Assembly: GCA_947494085.1 (NCBI GenBank)
Contig: CANLTP010000079.1
Location: 1 to 5,037, forward strand
Source: Actinomycetota bacterium
GTDB lineage: Bacteria; Actinomycetota; Actinomycetes; Nanopelagicales; Nanopelagicaceae
Direction of reading: 5' to 3'
Length of the DNA stretch: 5,037 nt
In this document: in pieces, positions 4,601 through 5,037 of the stretch
How the letters are laid out: every line of letters starts with the position of its first letter
How positions within the stretch are numbered: position 1 is the first letter of the stretch
The notes under the pieces: generated by a model
What the model was told of the DNA's origin: nothing
Database searches by the model: none
The model's input: only the letters and a program-made list of their open reading frames with translations
Program-made: the position numbers and the translations under genes

Positions 4601-5037
4601 ATGGCTGAGTTCATTTATACGATGAAAAAGGCGCGAAAAGCGCATGGTGACAAGGTAATTCTCGATGATGTGACCTTGATGTTTTTGCCCGGGGCAAAGA
4701 TCGGTGTTGTTGGTCCTAACGGATCAGGTAAATCAACAGTCCTGCAAATTATGGCCGGGTTACAACAACCTTCAAATGGCGAAGCATTCTTATCACCGGG
4801 TTACACAGTCGGAATTCTGTTGCAAGAGCCACCACTTGATGAAACCAAAACAGTTTTGCAGAATGTTCAAGAAGGTGTGGCTGAAACAATCGGATTGCTT
4901 GCTCGCTTCAACCAAATAAGCGATGAGATGGCGAACCCAGATGCCGATTACGACAAGTTGTTGGCCGAGATGGGAACCCTGCAGGAACAATTGGATCACC
5001 GAAATGCTTGGGATTTAGATTCACAATTAGAACAAGC
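4601..5037 (+). CDS. ettA: Energy-dependent translational throttle protein EttA (ABC-F), N-terminal part
   Basis: EttA is a cytoplasmic ABC-F ATPase that binds the ribosomal E site and gates the first steps of elongation according to energy state. The frame from ATG 4601 is open to the right edge: 145 codons plus 2 bases of a protein usually about 555-560 residues long. It begins MAEFIYTMKKARKAHGDKVI, which is characteristic of EttA. Walker A GPNGSGKST is at 38-46 and the Q-loop is Gln75 in GILLQEPPLD. The segment at about 95-140 is rich in charged residues and Leu, fitting the start of the arm that follows the first ATP-binding core, and it ends in the typical AWDLDSQLEQA. The signature and Walker B motifs and the second domain lie outside the window. 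It is divergent from tRNA-Arg, 54 bp away, with a possible leaderless start. Confidence 0.93.
   Translation, partial: MAEFIYTMKKARKAHGDKVILDDVTLMFLPGAKIGVVGPNGSGKSTVLQIMAGLQQPSNGEAFLSPGYTVGILLQEPPLDETKTVLQNVQEGVAETIGLLARFNQISDEMANPDADYDKLLAEMGTLQEQLDHRNAWDLDSQLEQ

Larger units (their letters stand above)
4560..4603. repeat. 9-bp inverted repeat framing the tRNA-Arg/ettA divergent promoters
   Basis: CATGTGCGA at 4560-4568 and TCGCACATG at 4595-4603 are perfect inverse complements, 26 nt apart. The right arm includes the ettA ATG. Each arm lies just downstream of one of two outward-facing TANNNT hexamers. Inside, ACCGAT occurs twice (4573-4578 and 4583-4588) at a 10-bp step. The arms could be an operator or matched initiation regions; the function is unknown. 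Confidence 0.6.

Noticed and set aside
4704..4999. Open frames of 71 codons (+) and 68 codons (-) at the right end
   Set aside because: Both lie inside the ettA reading frame, which has clear family motifs; the frames lack recognisable features or start signals.
1..5037. CRISPR arrays, insertion sequences, integrase sites or defence genes
   Set aside because: No spaced repeats, transposase motifs, terminal repeats flanked by duplications, or tRNA-end duplications were found; the region reads as core genome.

Overview
The window carries a complete high-affinity phosphate (Pst) transport locus, flanked by two partial housekeeping genes and one tRNA. The genes most resemble those of an AT-rich actinobacterium, possibly of the freshwater acI/Nanopelagicales type. 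Four things point that way: the protein style of the Orn and EttA fragments, Pho boxes built of 11-bp GTTCACC-type direct repeats as in Streptomyces, apparent leaderless starts, and AT-rich codon use. The lineage is inferred from recognition and was not tested by a search.

Layout. Positions 1-73 (minus) hold the first 24 codons of oligoribonuclease (orn), which runs off the left edge. Positions 74-181 form a divergent intergenic region with an orn -10 element, a four-unit Pho box and a weak -10 for pstC. pstC (182-1198), pstA (1195-2241) and pstB (2238-3122) are joined by two 4-bp start/stop overlaps. Positions 3123-3267 hold a second, weaker Pho-box-like repeat and the pstS ribosome binding site. 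pstS (3268-4413) follows and ends in a strong palindromic terminator (4427-4459) that also has the form of a terminator for the converging tRNA-Arg(UCU) gene (4470-4546, minus). Positions 4547-4600 are a compact divergent promoter region inside a 9-bp inverted repeat. The start of ettA (4601 onward) runs off the right edge.

How it works together. PstS binds phosphate outside the membrane, PstC and PstA form the channel, and PstB hydrolyses ATP. Both pstC and pstS have Pho-box-like repeats upstream, which suggests PhoP-type induction under phosphate starvation. The separate signal before pstS would allow more binding protein than permease. No phoU, phoR or phoP is in the window.

I see no new gene system here. 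The points most worth checking are the leaderless-start architecture of orn, pstC and ettA, the mirror-image tRNA/ettA promoter, the two Pho boxes, and departures of the Pst proteins from the usual pattern (no lipobox and a central insertion in PstS, extra N-terminal membrane segments in PstA).
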